Positions 1 through 10,605 are shown, numbered from the stretch's first letter. The stretch: 64,000 nucleotides of DNA from Nilaparvata lugens (GCF_014356525.2 NC_052506.1:11327900-11391899), one strand, 5' to 3'. Made by a program: numbers and translations. The notes: generated by a model not told the origin, from the sequence alone.

Positions 1-442
1 AGTGCGCTCGTTTCGGCTATTAATTGATTATAAAGCTACAGTGGCAGTATCTGCTTCCTCCAGGTTTCGGGGTGTGATGACAAAAGTCGTCCCCCTGACG
101 GGACTGCCGCCCCAGACTTTAGACAATATGCTTTGTGAGCAGGAACGAGCGAGCCCTTTGTCTCCGGCAGTTGGCACACAAAAGCTGCTATTAGAGGCGA
201 TACGATTGTACTGAAAGCCAGACGAATCTGCCTGCTCTCCGGAAAGCAAAGAATGCGTCAGCAAATATGACTCGCGTCTTGCCTCTCCAATTTCGATTGC
301 CTAATTGGACAATGTGCTCTAAATTCATCCAGCCGCTACAAAATTGGTTTATTGTTAAGGTAACTGATATATTATAGTAGTCATCATGATTATTGAACTC
401 ACGGCAGATCACAGATAACCTACTTGAATGTTTCTTGGTAAT
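1..442. other. Unassigned sequence
   Basis: I see no gene, repeat copy or RNA here. The short ORFs on both strands have no recognisable motif and overlap one another. Confidence 0.5.
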
Positions 443-993
443 GTTTCTTTCCCCACACACGGACCAATAGTCTATGTGGGGAAATATTTATTCTCTGGAA
501 ATATTTATCATTGAATTGTAATGTAAATGTTTTATTAATGTATTTTTTGATGGAAATAAATTGAATTGAATTGATTGTAGCATAGAGAAACAATAGCGTA
601 CGTAGATATCCCATGGTATAGGACGCTTATGTCGCAACTTTTACTGTTATCTCAAGCCGATTACTGTCGATTATTGTCGTTTTTTACTGTTTTGACCAGG
701 TAAGAGTGTATGAGTGGCACAATATGAGAGACTACCGGCGTCATAAAGCTTCACGGTAAACAACTACGTGGACTATCGGCTTGAGATAACAGTAAAAGTT
801 GCGACATACACTCCCTATACCATGGGATATCTACTTACGCTATTGTTTCTCTATGCTACAATCAATTCAATTCAATTTATTTCCATCGAAAAATACATTA
901 ATAAAACATTTACATTACAATTCAATAATAAATATTTTCAGGAAATAAATATCTCCCCACATAGACTATTGGTCCGTGTATGGGGAAAGAAAC
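443..993. repeat. 551-bp palindromic element with nested CATAGAG foldback
   Basis: The outer left arm (443 to about 580) starts GTTTCTTTCCCC and recurs as its reverse complement at about 856-993, ending GGGGAAAGAAAC. Between the arms sits a CATAGAG foldback (581-855). The outer arms also contain a retroposon-like tail (GGAAATAAATTGAATTGAAT) in both orientations. The 7 bases on either side of the inner foldback are reverse complements of each other rather than a direct duplication, so the whole palindrome probably arose by inverted duplication, not by simple insertion of the inner element. Confidence 0.75.
581..855. mobile_element. CATAGAG foldback element (copy 1, 275 bp)
   Basis: The terminal inverted repeats start CATAGAGAAACAATAGCG and close with the complementary CTCTATG. 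Almost the whole element is one imperfect hairpin (TCAAGCCGATTACTG on the left, CGGCTTGAGATAACAG on the right). It has no ORF. It matches the copies at 19895-20219 and 54949-55223 in length and sequence, apart from an insertion in the former. A non-autonomous DNA element (MITE) is the best description. Confidence 0.85.
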
Positions 994-1014
994 TTATGCT
1001 ATTGTTTCTCTATG
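994..1014. repeat. Remnant of CATAGAG element right end
   Basis: The bases reading TTATGCTATTGTTTCTCTATG repeat the right terminus of the foldback at 581-855. They directly abut the outer palindrome, which suggests a second, mostly deleted copy. Confidence 0.6.
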
Positions 1015-1691
1015 ATTGTAGTTTACTCAAAGGAGTAGAGAACAATAATCACAATGTAAATTCCACTATTCTTGTGTTGATAATAAATTACATCGCATTT
1101 TAATTTCACGACAGTTTAAATTCCAAAAAAAATAAATAGTAATTCACCTATTCGGTATGAGAAATTCAATTCCGTACATAGATTTTCAAAAGCACTGTTG
1201 AGAGATACTTTTAAAAAATGTATTGAATAACTTGGTTCCATTATGAGCTTTACAAAAAACATCAAAAACATTTTCAATGTTTTATATTCGTGCCAATGAA
1301 ACATTTTCATTTCATTTCATTTTGCTATCTAAAAATTAGGAGTCTAGAAATTCTCTCACCATAATCTCCACCATGAACACAGATTCTTCACAAGAATACT
1401 GTCTAGGATTCTCCACATCAAGTCAAGTTCAAGTTTCAAGTTCAATCAAGTTTTATTGAACAAAATATTTACATTGGAGGTCCCACTAAACCCGAAGGTT
1501 TTTCAGTAGGTGCCTATATAAGTAAATATAAAATCGTACATTACAAAGAAACAAAATTAACAAATTTGATAAGAGGAAGAGAAATGCTTTTTTCACATTC
1601 CAAAAGAAATGAACAACCCTGTAATTTCATGACATAATGGTAGAATAGCCTCAAGATTAAGGTAACATGAGTATAATTTGTGGATTCAAGT
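1015..1691. other. Unassigned sequence with retroposon-like scraps
   Basis: There is no gene. The ATTTCATTTCATTTTGC run near 1310 and the TCAAGTTCAAGTTTCAAG run near 1420 look like reversed retroposon tails. The 64-codon minus-strand ORF at 1116-1310 has no recognisable motif. Confidence 0.4.
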
Positions 1692-1942
1692 GAAATTTTT
1701 TTGTGATTGTGAAGGAAGATTTTTGTTTGGATTTGTATTTTGAAATTAATTAATCAGATAATTTCAATATTATTGTAGTACATACATTCTTGGGACTCAA
1801 AATAGTGTGCGAATTAAGTTATAATTTACATAACCTCTAGACTGTGTATTCCAAATTAAGGTTTAAAGCAGTTTTGGGCGAATGCCTGTTGTTTTTGTCT
1901 TTATTGTATCTATTGTCTATGAATAAATGAAATGAAATGAAA
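1692..1942 (+). repeat. Retroposon 3' region, family T2 (copy 1)
   Basis: It starts near GTGATTGTGAAGGAAG, contains GGGCGAATGCCTGTTG, and ends in GAATAAATGAAATGAAATG, a polyadenylation-type signal followed by a short simple tail. A second copy at 9655-10250 is interrupted by another element. The 3' half is also found at about 34300-34385. This is the form of a SINE or the 3' end of a LINE; no coding part is present. Confidence 0.7.
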
Positions 1943-2696
1943 CATTAATAGCATGGATAACAGGTTATAATTTAACCCTAACAACTACCGAAGCTTCAAG
2001 TTGTTGATGAGAGGAGGATGCTGAGCCTACTGGTTGTTACCTGCTGTAACTGTAACTACAGGAGTTGGAAGATAGGCTTTCAGCGGTAGACATCACAAGC
2101 GTCATAATTTATTTTGCCGGTAGATCATCCCCCTCGTCAGTGCATTGTAATTGAACAGAAGGAGTTGAATGTGAATTACAAGTTGGGCAGCGAACAGAGA
2201 GCCTCGCGCGAGACACGGCCCAACTCCCTCATCACAACATTGCTCAGAATTTCCTACCCTCTCCCATCAGCCAAACCAAACTTCGCAGCTTAATCTCGAA
2301 AGCTAATTCGGGATACGCATTATTTGCGACCGAAACCGATTCTAATCCCACAGGATAGAGATAGGACCTTCTCCCCTCCTCCCACTGTAGTCCAGCTACC
2401 CTCGGTACCAACGAGTAATGAGATTTCATTAGAACACAAGTCTCTACTTCATGAATATTCATGTGCTGTGTTCTTCATAACCAGAATCAATGTACTTGAA
2501 TGGCCATTAAAAACTCTTTTATTCCCTTTTATCTATACACATTATTATTTTCATACAACTTTAGTACCAGTACGTCTACATCATCATTCAACAAGACCCG
2601 GTTTATTCTCTGAAATATAGAAACTCCTGACTCACTCACTACACTAGTAGTAGACTTCATTCACTAGTCATATTTACACATATTTAACATAATTAT
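1943..2696. other. Apparently single-copy sequence
   Basis: The interval has no match elsewhere in the window. The two overlapping ORFs at 2244-2620 (72 and 98 codons, opposite strands) have no recognisable motif. It may be host intergenic or intronic DNA. Confidence 0.4.
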
Positions 2697-2873
2697 AAAG
2701 GTGCGTACAGATTTACGCACCGCGAACATGAGCAATTCACTTTTAATCAGATGATGCCAAGCTTTTTATATAATATGTATCTTACCGTTTCTGTAAATTT
2801 ACAGATATAATCAGCTGAATCAGCTGAAAGTGAATTGCTCGTGTTCGCGGCGCGTATATCTGTACGCACCTTT
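2697..2873. mobile_element. Palindromic MITE with AAAGGTGCGTACAGAT termini
   Basis: The left end AAAGGTGCGTACAGAT and right end ATCTGTACGCACCTTT are exact inverse complements. The inner arms (GCGAACATGAGCAATTCACTTT and its complement near 2826-2850) extend the hairpin to about 60 bp. It is 177 bp long with no ORF. A target duplication is not clear because the flanks are TA-rich. Confidence 0.8.
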
Positions 2874-3395
2874 AAGACTAGGCAATATTCACTATTGCTC
2901 ACATACAGTCTTTATTTTCGGCAATAAATGAATTTAAATTTGAATTTTATAATTTGGTCTCTATAATTTGAATTTCCATTCAAAATTCATCAGTTTCCGT
3001 GGAATACTTCACGTATAACACTTTTAAAAAGCTATGAAACTTTCCTCTGCAGGCTACTCATACTTCTCACTTTACTGATAACTGTTAGAAAATATTTCTG
3101 TTCTCCCTATCACTTAGAAGAGTGATGAACTACTTCCGTTCCGCTTTTATACTTTCGTATCCTAATCTATTTCGTTTGAAATAACAATAATATCTGATAA
3201 TCTCAGAATATCAAATATTAATATTGTTATCTCTTTGGAATTTAATGTATGGTGAATAATTGTAAAGTTCGAATCTTATCAAACTAAGGCAAATCTCTTA
3301 ACAGTGTTTGGTCTCAAGGCGATCTGATCAATAATGGATATCAACAGAATGCACCATCCAAGAACAGAACAAAATGGAAATGACTGTTGTAAAGT
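2874..3395. other. Unassigned sequence with one AT-rich hairpin
   Basis: An imperfect inverted repeat at about 3180-3232 pairs AATAACAATAATATCTGATA with a complementary run ending ATTGTTATC. I see no gene and no named repeat otherwise. Confidence 0.45.
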
Positions 3396-3626
3396 TTAAC
3401 CTTCCGGTAGTCGCGCCCTACTCAATCACACGAGCAGTCGCGTGTTGTAATTTCTACAACATCAAATTTTCCAAGTGTTATGTACTCTCTTTACTGTCAA
3501 AACATATTAACTAATTGTATAATAACTTTTCCTACAGTTACGTTGAAAAGTGGCCATTGCTGCACTGATTACAGAACGCAAAGAATGACTTTTCCGCTCT
3601 AGTGCGGGAATAGTATATTTCGCACC

Positions 3627-3744
3627 TAGGGCCGAAAATGAGCTATTTCCGGCTCGAAATCGGTTTTTAAGTCCGAGGCCGTAGGCCGAGGACTAGAAAA
3701 GATTGAGAGCCGGAAATACATTTTTGCCCATGGTGCAAACGCTA
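3627..3744. repeat. Hairpin module with GGCCGTAGGCC loop region
   Basis: The arms GGCCGAAAATGAGC/TATTTCCGGCTC and GAGCCGGAAATA/CATTTTTGCC pair around a self-complementary centre GTCCGAGGCCGTAGGCC. A diverged counterpart at 11725-11842 precedes the second copy of the 1.5-kb repeat in the same position, so the module is probably part of that repeat. Confidence 0.65.
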
Positions 3745-5255
3745 TTTTTCGCCACACCCAAAAAAAACTTCCCAATATATAAGAAATTAAAAAAAAAAAT
3801 AAAATTCAAACAGCCTATTTTGATAGTTTGAATCTTGGTTATGACAACTTTCACTGTCAATTAATTTCAATATTACTAATTAATAATTTACAATAATGAC
3901 CATATTTTAATACTATTAATATTAGGCGCAAGCTTTGCGCCCGGTGCAATATCATGGATAGATGGATGAATAGAAATTTCATTACTATTTTGAAATAATG
4001 TGATGAAAAAATTAATATAATTGCATATTTCACAGTTTTGTCTCAAAATTGTGACAAAATTGTCACATCTAAAAAATTGATTGAAATTTAAATTATGGTA
4101 ACTAATATAAAAAATAGGTGATAAAAGTCGAAATTCATCGACAAAAAAAAAGTCATTGACCGAGATTCGAACCTAGATCATGTTTGTTATTCACTGAGCT
4201 TTGAGTTCTGACTGATGTATTATGCCTTTACGCTCTCGGCCATTCCGTACTGTTGAACGTTGGGGCCTGACTGATAACCCTTAGCATACACGTAATACTG
4301 TAATACTAGACTTTTAAAAAAGTTTACTTCACTCCTAAAAAGCGTACCGTACAACAGACTTTGGCTCATGACTTATATTATTAAAATTAATATTATTATC
4401 TGTCTCACAATAAAATTTTCACTCTGAATTAAGTCAGATAACGTAGGCTATGTAGGCTACTATAATAATAGAGTATAGCCCAAATTTGAAGCCGGTTTGC
4501 TGGCATTTTCACAACAAAATATTGCTCTGAAAATAGTTAAATCATAGAGAAAACATTCGAAGATTCAATCTTGAGTGGGCCTAGTGTTTTCTCTATATGG
4601 TTTAATATTGAAGAAAAACTATCTAAAAGTTTTAATAATGAATTACGGAAAAATTACTAGGAATTTTTCAGTCAAGGCTGAGTTTCACCTGTAGGCTTAC
4701 CTTAAACTTCAGATCTGTGCTGTATTTGCTTATTATTATTGTTGATTGTATTGCATTAAGAAGTGGAATTCGATAATAAAAAAGAAACAATTATTACTCT
4801 ACCTCACTTTAAAATATTGATACAATTATTGTACTTTGAATTCAAATTCGATTCTTCACTTTTAAATACTTGCGATACGTACCTTTCTGACAGTGGACAA
4901 TGTAGCCAACATTATATTGTTGAGGCTATGGAGATATATCATCGTATTCTATTGTTTGATATCAAAAACACAATAATAAATATTAAATTATGAAACAGTA
5001 ATTTATAAAATATATTATTTTAGACATAATACCGCGATTCATGATACATAATTATATAGATTATTACAGTCATTATGAGATTATCTCTCTATGATTTTTG
5101 TGAGATCGGACACAATCAGCTGTTATTCAAGCCATTCAAGGTCATTTTACAGCCCTAGGGCCGTAAAGTTTTACCGGCCTGGTCGGAAAACAATCACTTT
5201 CGGCCTCCATATGACGCACGTAAACCAGCTCATTACATCCAAGTGTGACGAAAAA
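3745..5255. mobile_element. TIR repeat of about 1.5 kb, copy A
   Basis: The left end TTTTTCGCCACAC and the right end GTGTGACGAAAAA are near inverse complements; copy B has GTGTGGCGAAAAA, an exact match. The whole interior aligns by eye to 11843-13188. It includes a tRNA-like segment (minus strand, 4156-4246), an internal hairpin (4543-4597) and an 86-codon ORF (5091-5351) spanning the right end. No transposase is visible. Confidence 0.7.
4156..4246 (-). repeat. tRNA-derived sequence (Leu/Ser-like), probably SINE relic
   Basis: Read on the minus strand, TGGCCGAGAGCGTAAAGGC resembles the A box and D arm of a type II tRNA, and GGTTCGAATCTCGG about 60 bases later is an excellent B box and T arm. 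The acceptor ends do not pair, and there is no convincing anticodon stem. It is therefore not a working tRNA gene. The copy at 12272-12356 shares it, so it is part of a transposed unit. Confidence 0.6.
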
Positions 5256-6109
5256 AATTTTTCTGCACTCCAGATTTGCAACATGGCAACACAAAATAGT
5301 TGGTGGGTTATATGGAGGATTAGTGCACGAAAACAAAAATTAAGTTGGTAACAATGACTGTGGTTAGATTTATATGAGAATCATTTCAATGGCTACCCTA
5401 CATTTATGATAAAATCCCAATCTATAAATCCAAAACAAGAATAATGTTTATCTAAATCATAATTAAATAATAACTTCTCATCATTTAATAATGAATAATG
5501 TTTATTTTCTATTGACAGTAATAATTATTTCAACTCCAAGCAATGAGAAATGTAGCAAACACACATTATGAAATTCGAATTTTCAGGTTAAATAGTTACC
5601 GTTCGAAATCCATGTCAATAAAATTAATAAAATAACATTGGAATATACTACAATAAAATATTTTCTGTTGTCTATGTTATTTTATAAATATTTTTTAGTT
5701 TACTTATAGTATTTTTCGGTAATTCTAGTTAACCATAAGTCTAAATAATTATCTAAATACTGTTTTTAGTAGGATGAAACGAAGTTAGGTACGATTCTTC
5801 CCACTAGGTCGCACGCTTGTCTGTTCAGCCATCTTGCAGACATCTGAACCAACTGTTGGCGTGTATTTTAAATGCGAATTTTTTGTTTCATCTGTATTTT
5901 TTCTGATTCTTGAATGAATAAAAATGAGAACTTTGGCTGAGAATTTTCAACTTCAATTGGATTATTAATTTTTAAATGAATTAAGGTTGTTATTGATAAC
6001 AGCCTCACGCACACACAAACATTTGATGGATTTCAGCCATCATTTTATACATAATTACCCACTTTTCATATTCAATGGTAACTGTAGGAAAAATTTAATG
6101 TGAAATACG
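5256..6109. other. Interior of piggyBac-like element, unassigned
   Basis: I see no conserved ORF. The short stretch near 5770-5900 (GTAGGATGAAACGAAG onward) is less AT-rich than its surroundings but has no recognisable motif. Confidence 0.4.
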
Positions 6110-6209
6110 TGCGCAAAGTTCCTCTGCTGCACTCAAGAAGCCATTACGCCCTCGCCTACGGCTCGGGCGTAAACGTTTCTTTCAGTGCAGCTAACTGTCA
6201 CTTTGCGCA
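6110..6209. repeat. 100-bp hairpin with GTGCGCAAAGT ends
   Basis: GTGCGCAAAGT at the left pairs with ACTTTGCGCAC at the right. GCTGCACT, TTACGCCC and their complements extend the stem. The loop region reads CGCCTACGGCTCGG. The design, not the sequence, resembles the hairpins at 3627-3744 and 11725-11842. Confidence 0.65.
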
Positions 6210-6575
6210 CTAGTTGCACAAATAACTATTTCTATATTCTTGGATTATTTTACGCCTATGAACATTTGAATGATTACCATTTCATAAGGTACACCAAGCA
6301 AAGCCATCAATTCTGTGTTATTGGTTAGTTTACAGTCCCTGTACACAGTCTTTCCCCATCTTATGCACAGTACGACTTATGCACTGACGCGACTAAATGG
6401 TTCTAAAAGTCTGAACCATTGCTCAGTTGATACTGCAACTCATTGGAGTGATGGGGAGAAAGTTTTGGAATGCATAGGTGACTCATTCACTAACACCACC
6501 CCATCCAATAGTTTTGTGCAGCAAAAAACTGACACTGTTGTACTTTTTACAACAGCGCGACTGCCGGAAGGTTAA

Positions 6576-7878
6576 CAGCATGTTCCTTCTGTGGAAGAAT
6601 TTCAGATAATATATTATAAACAGTTGAAGTATATAAGAAATATTCGATACTTCATTATATTTCTACAGAGAAAATGTGGAATATATGAGTATTCTATGTT
6701 TTATGCTAGTAATGTTTTGAATAGCATTCCACTGTGGCCTTGACCTGTTTCCATGCGTGCTATAATTTTGAATTTGAAGATGAAAAACCTTTTCATGATA
6801 TACGTGAAAAATTTAGAAACACATTTTCTCATTCTAAATGTAGAACAACCACAGCATATGAAATCAAACGTGAATAAATCATCGGTTCTTTGTTATCTTG
6901 TTTTTACTACCAGTTTCACCTATATTCTATTTTCCTTATTCTCGTAACTTTTCACACACACAAAATTATTTATTTTCTGAGGTAGTGGGTGATTTCTGTC
7001 ACCAACCACCAAGTGAAATAAGGAAAAAGTTATCTCCTGCAGCGAGCGAACAAAACTAGCAGGCATCCATATTTTCTTTAGGGCCGTGCGCGCGTAGAAC
7101 GGTTGTTATAAGAAGATTTTCATCCAGGAAGAAATTCAGTCAGCTCTTCTCCACGTTCACTTCTCAAGGGAATGAGTATGTAAACCCACCGGCTATATTC
7201 CTCAGCTTGCCTTAACACAAATTTTCATCACTTTCCCGCCTCCAGCCATATGTATTTTATTATAGCTCGACGCTATTTTATTGTATCTCTTCCTCACGCC
7301 TCTACACTTCCTACCTCTTTCTCAACCTCCTTCAATATATAACTTCTTGATCACCACCCACACATCCTTCTAATCGTCTCCGTTCTCACCACAAACGCCG
7401 TTGGCTCCACAACACATACATTCCTATCTATAACCGTCTTCCCAACCGTCCTCAGCTTGAATTAATTCTATGGCAAGAACTCTTCATACATGTCGCAAGC
7501 AAAATTGACATCGAGAGCTCACCTATTTCATTTCCAATGTCGAACTGCTAGTTGACTCTTTTTTCAATTTTTTTCAACGACAATACAGTCAATTTGACTG
7601 GAGTGTCGTTGGGAATAACTCAAAAACGGATTATTGAGAGCTTGTAACATTAAAGTTTCAAAAGGTGAGCCAAAATGGGAATGAAATTCATTCTTGGAGG
7701 ATAATTTTGAACTAGCTGCGCAATCAAAGTCTATAAGTCTATGGAATAAGTTATAAGTCTGGAAATTGAATAAAATCACACAAGTAATATTGCGGAACAC
7801 TTCCTACAGCTTTGAGTACTCATTTCACGATTCTACATGCATTAACTACTATTAATTGGAATCCATCAAATACAATTC
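6576..7878. other. Unassigned, probably single-copy sequence
   Basis: The ORFs of 61-78 codons here have no motif, and no copy of any named repeat is visible. The stretch 7080-7460 is richer in C and T than its surroundings but has no open frame. Confidence 0.4.
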
Positions 7879-8062
7879 ATCACTCCAGTGTTGTCGGATG
7901 GGCACGTTAAATTGTCGATCCCGGCTGAAGTATGACGATCGTAAGGCCTATTGACGGCTTAAATTATATAATCACTCCAGTGTTGTCGGATGGGCACGTT
8001 AAATTGTCGGTCCCGGCTGAAGTATGACAATCGTAAGGCCCATTGATGGCTTAAATTATATA
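7879..8062 (+). repeat. Tandem pair of RTE-like retroposon tails (92-bp units)
   Basis: Two head-to-tail copies start ATCACTCCAGTGTTGTCGGA and contain GTTAAATTGTCGGTCCCGG and GACGGCTTAAATTATAT. Related single copies lie at 50547-50640 and, on the minus strand, 63780-63900. The motif looks like the 3' end of an RTE-type non-LTR element, whose tails often occur as short tandem copies. The clade assignment is from memory. Confidence 0.6.
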
Positions 8063-8565
8063 TTCAGGCGGTGAGACCTTCCCGCAAGGGACTCTCCACC
8101 AACAAAAGCCATACGGATTTACGTTTACTTTTAATTCAGGTTTAGTTTTCGGTTTATTTATCCAGAATAATACATTTTCTAGAAAGGTACCATAGGAAGC
8201 CCAAAACGGTTCCAATTCTAATTCATTACTACAGTCCAATCTAGGTTATGTCACTTTTACATTGTTGAGTTATACTCCAATTCACAATCTAAACAATAAG
8301 AAATCACACGTTTCATATTCAAAAATACTTTCAGAATGAATTGAATGGATGAAAATCAATTTGGAAAGTCCAAACTTTGATGGAAAACTATGCAATTTAT
8401 TCATATAAACGTTCTAGATTCACGATCTCTGTTCTAGACTACGATCTCTGTCCAAAGATTATAGTTTCCAGGATGTGAAAATTTTGTTGAATAAATGAAT
8501 AATCTCTCAATTTGTCAGAAAAAAATCACATGACATGACATATTATTTGAAAGTGTTTTTTTTTT
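8063..8565. other. Unassigned sequence
   Basis: It begins with TTCAGGCGGTGAGACC, which may still belong to the preceding retroposon tail. The 62-codon minus-strand ORF at 8051-8239 has no motif. Confidence 0.4.
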
Positions 8566-9030
8566 TTACTTTCCTTGCCCTATTACCATAGATAAGGAAA
8601 GTATTGCTTACCAAACAAATCTTTTTTTACCAAACAAAGTTTAATTTTGAATTCCCAATTATTGGGCTTCAGATACAATATGAACAAAAGTTTTTGAGTG
8701 GAAAAGATTGAGCATGAAAATCTCTACAATTAATGTTTCGTAACATTTTCACTTAAAATTGAAAATAAGCTCGAAATTCGAGAAAATGTGATTGATTATC
8801 CAATTGCAAACTGTTGGCAACTGTTGATTGTATTAAAACTGTTTATTGTATTAAATGATTCACTATGAAGAGAAAGCAGACCTCATATATCTCCAGCGTT
8901 ATTGTCCTGTTACCAGCTGGCTCAGATCTTTGTCTATAAGTAAACATGAGATGCGCGTGGACACTAGCGTCAGGTAATCAATTTTCATAACGGAAAGGAA
9001 AGTTTTGTGAGTGCGCCACACCAGATTTTT
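8566..9030. mobile_element. ACTTTCCTTGCC element, internally deleted copy (465 bp)
   Basis: It starts TTTTACTTTCCTTGCCCTAT and ends AAGGAAAGTTTTGTGAGTGC followed by GCCACACCAGATTTTT. Compared with the fuller copies at 18314-19287 and 51219-52041, the part between the start and the TTGAATTCCCAATTATTGGG region is missing, including the GT-rich tract. The ends ACTTTCCTTGCC and GGCAAGGAAAGT are inverse complements in the other copies. Confidence 0.75.
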
Positions 9031-9152
9031 GGAAGTAGGAATTGATTAATCACTGCTGTGCGGTATCTGGTATGGCGTCTTCAGACGAACTACTTGTAAA
9101 AAGTATGCAATTAGGTTTTTCGGGGTTAACCTTGGAAATCATTTATCAATCC
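9031..9152. other. Short spacer between two repeats
   Basis: I see nothing in this stretch. Confidence 0.4.
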
Positions 9153-9448
9153 ACTTTTTCTATTTATTTCACACGACATGCAGTCAAATATCTAAGTAAA
9201 TAATCAAAATCTTTCACTTACTGACTGTGGTACTTTCGACCGTCTCGCGTTTATCTTTTAGTTACTGACTGTGGTACTTTTGACCGTCTGGCGACCATTT
9301 TCAACAGTGCCAATATTAAAACAGGGCAACAGGGTACTATTAACAATGATCGCGAGACGGTCGAAAGTACTACAGTAAGTAAGTAAAATATTTGTATTAT
9401 ACTCGAATATTTGACTGCATGTCGTGTGAAATACATAGAAAAAGAGTG
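9153..9448. mobile_element. Foldback element of about 296 bp
   Basis: The outer arms pair CACTTTTTCTAT, TTTCACACGACATGCAGTCA with their complements near 9410-9448. Inside, ACTGACTGTGGTACTTTCGA occurs twice as a direct repeat on the left (about 9220 and 9265), and its complement occurs once on the right (about 9350). A 61-codon minus-strand ORF covers part of it and is an artefact of the palindrome. Confidence 0.75.
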
Positions 9449-9654
9449 TTAATACATCGCAGCTCGGAATGGATCAAGAAACCATCACCTTTAATTGCTA
9501 CATTCAAAGTTTCTTGAATAGAGTATCAAATTTCGATTTTTCCAATAGATTGATTGTTCTTGAACTTCTGTGCTGCTCCTGAGGATCAACAAATTGAACC
9601 TTCACATCTTGTTGTAATTTTGAAAAGCTGTCTTGTGTTAGAATTTTTACTTAG

Positions 9655-10250
9655 TGAAATTTTTAATTTTTTTGTGATTGTGAAGGAAGATTTTTGTTTG
9701 GATTTGTATTTTGAAACTAATTAATTTATGTATTTGATACAATTACAAATCATATGAATATGATCGGGATAGAACAACAGGCATAGCCCAAAGCTATTCT
9801 GTTCCCAAATTTTGATAAATAATAAAATGTTCGAAAAAATAGTATATGTTCTTACTGAGGAAAGTTAAAGTTCAAAGTTCTGTCCAAAAATATATATGAG
9901 AATATGAGCTAAAATTTTTGAATCCAGAATGATTAAAATACCAAAATATAGTCGAATATTGCACTTAATATTACCGCACTCTGGATAAATTAAGTTATTT
10001 CAGAAAATTTTGCAGCCAAAAATATACACCGAACTTTCCACTAGGCACAACTGTTACCACTATTTAATCTGATAAATTTGAAATTATTGTTGTACATACA
10101 TTTTTTGGACTCAAAATAGTGTGTGAATTAAGTTATCATTTACATAACCTAGACTGTGTATTCCAAATTAAGGTTAAAAACAGTTTTGGGCGAATGCCTG
10201 TTGTTTTTACCTGCATTGTATCTAATGTCTATGAATAAATGAAATGAAAT
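9655..10250 (+). repeat. Retroposon T2 copy 2, split by another retroposon
   Basis: The outer parts (9655-9725 and 10064-10250) align to 1692-1942. The interruption at 9726-10063 is absent there, which gives an empty site. The junctions carry TTAAT at 9721-9725 and 10064-10068, a candidate 5-bp target duplication. Confidence 0.7.
9726..10063 (-). repeat. Retroposon T1 inserted in T2
   Basis: Read on the minus strand it ends in the T1 tail: GGGAACAGAATAGC, GGGCTATGCCTGTTGTTC, then CATATTCATATGATTTG and an AT-rich end. Related copies are at 10440-10605 (+), 26575-26735 (-) and 30222-30390 (-). Confidence 0.65.
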
Positions 10251-10439
10251 TGTCTGTATCATGATTGTAGTATGTTTTTGTAGCTTATTGAGAGAAGTTG
10301 TGTGTATTTTTGGGTTCAAAATTTTATAAAATAACTTGATTAATTCAATATGAAGTGATAATTAAGTGTTATATTTAAATATAGTTTGGTGTTTTAATTT
10401 CTCTGAATTCAAAATGTTTAGCTTATATATATTTTTGGA

Positions 10440-10605
10440 CGAAAATTGAACTTGAACGTTTTACAGTAGAAACATAACCTATTTTTTGGACATTTTATTA
10501 ATTTATCAAAATTTGGGAATGGAATGGGCCAAGCCTGTTGTTCCTTCCTAATCATATTCATATGATTTGTGATTCTGTCTACGAATAAATAGATAAATAG
10601 ACATT
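10440..10605 (+). repeat. Retroposon T1 tail
   Basis: It contains CAAAATTTGGGAATGG, GCCTGTTGTTCCTTCC and ATATTCATATGATTTGTGA, and ends in a simple GAATAAATAGATAAATAG tail. No ORF is present. Confidence 0.65.

Larger units (their letters stand above)
3396..6575. mobile_element. piggyBac-like non-autonomous element, about 3.2 kb, nested
   Basis: TTAA at 3396-3399 is followed by CCTTCCGGTAGTCGCGC. The right end is GCGCGACTGCCGGAAGG followed by TTAA at 6572-6575. The two 17-bp termini are inverse complements with one mismatch. A subterminal motif, CAGTCGCG then TGTTGTA, occurs inside both ends. A TTAA target duplication with termini starting CC is characteristic of the piggyBac superfamily. No transposase ORF is visible: the longest internal ORFs are under 90 codons and unrecognised. 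A 1.5-kb repeat (3745-5255) and a hairpin (6110-6209) lie inside, so part of the length is later insertion or captured sequence. Confidence 0.75.

Noticed and set aside
4156..4246. Functional tRNA gene
   Set aside because: The A and B boxes look good, but the acceptor stem does not pair and the variable and anticodon regions do not fold. It is repeated inside a mobile unit.
4543..4597. Independent CATAGAG mini-element
   Set aside because: The same hairpin is present at the same place in both copies of the 1.5-kb repeat, so it is part of that repeat. The right end also differs from the family.
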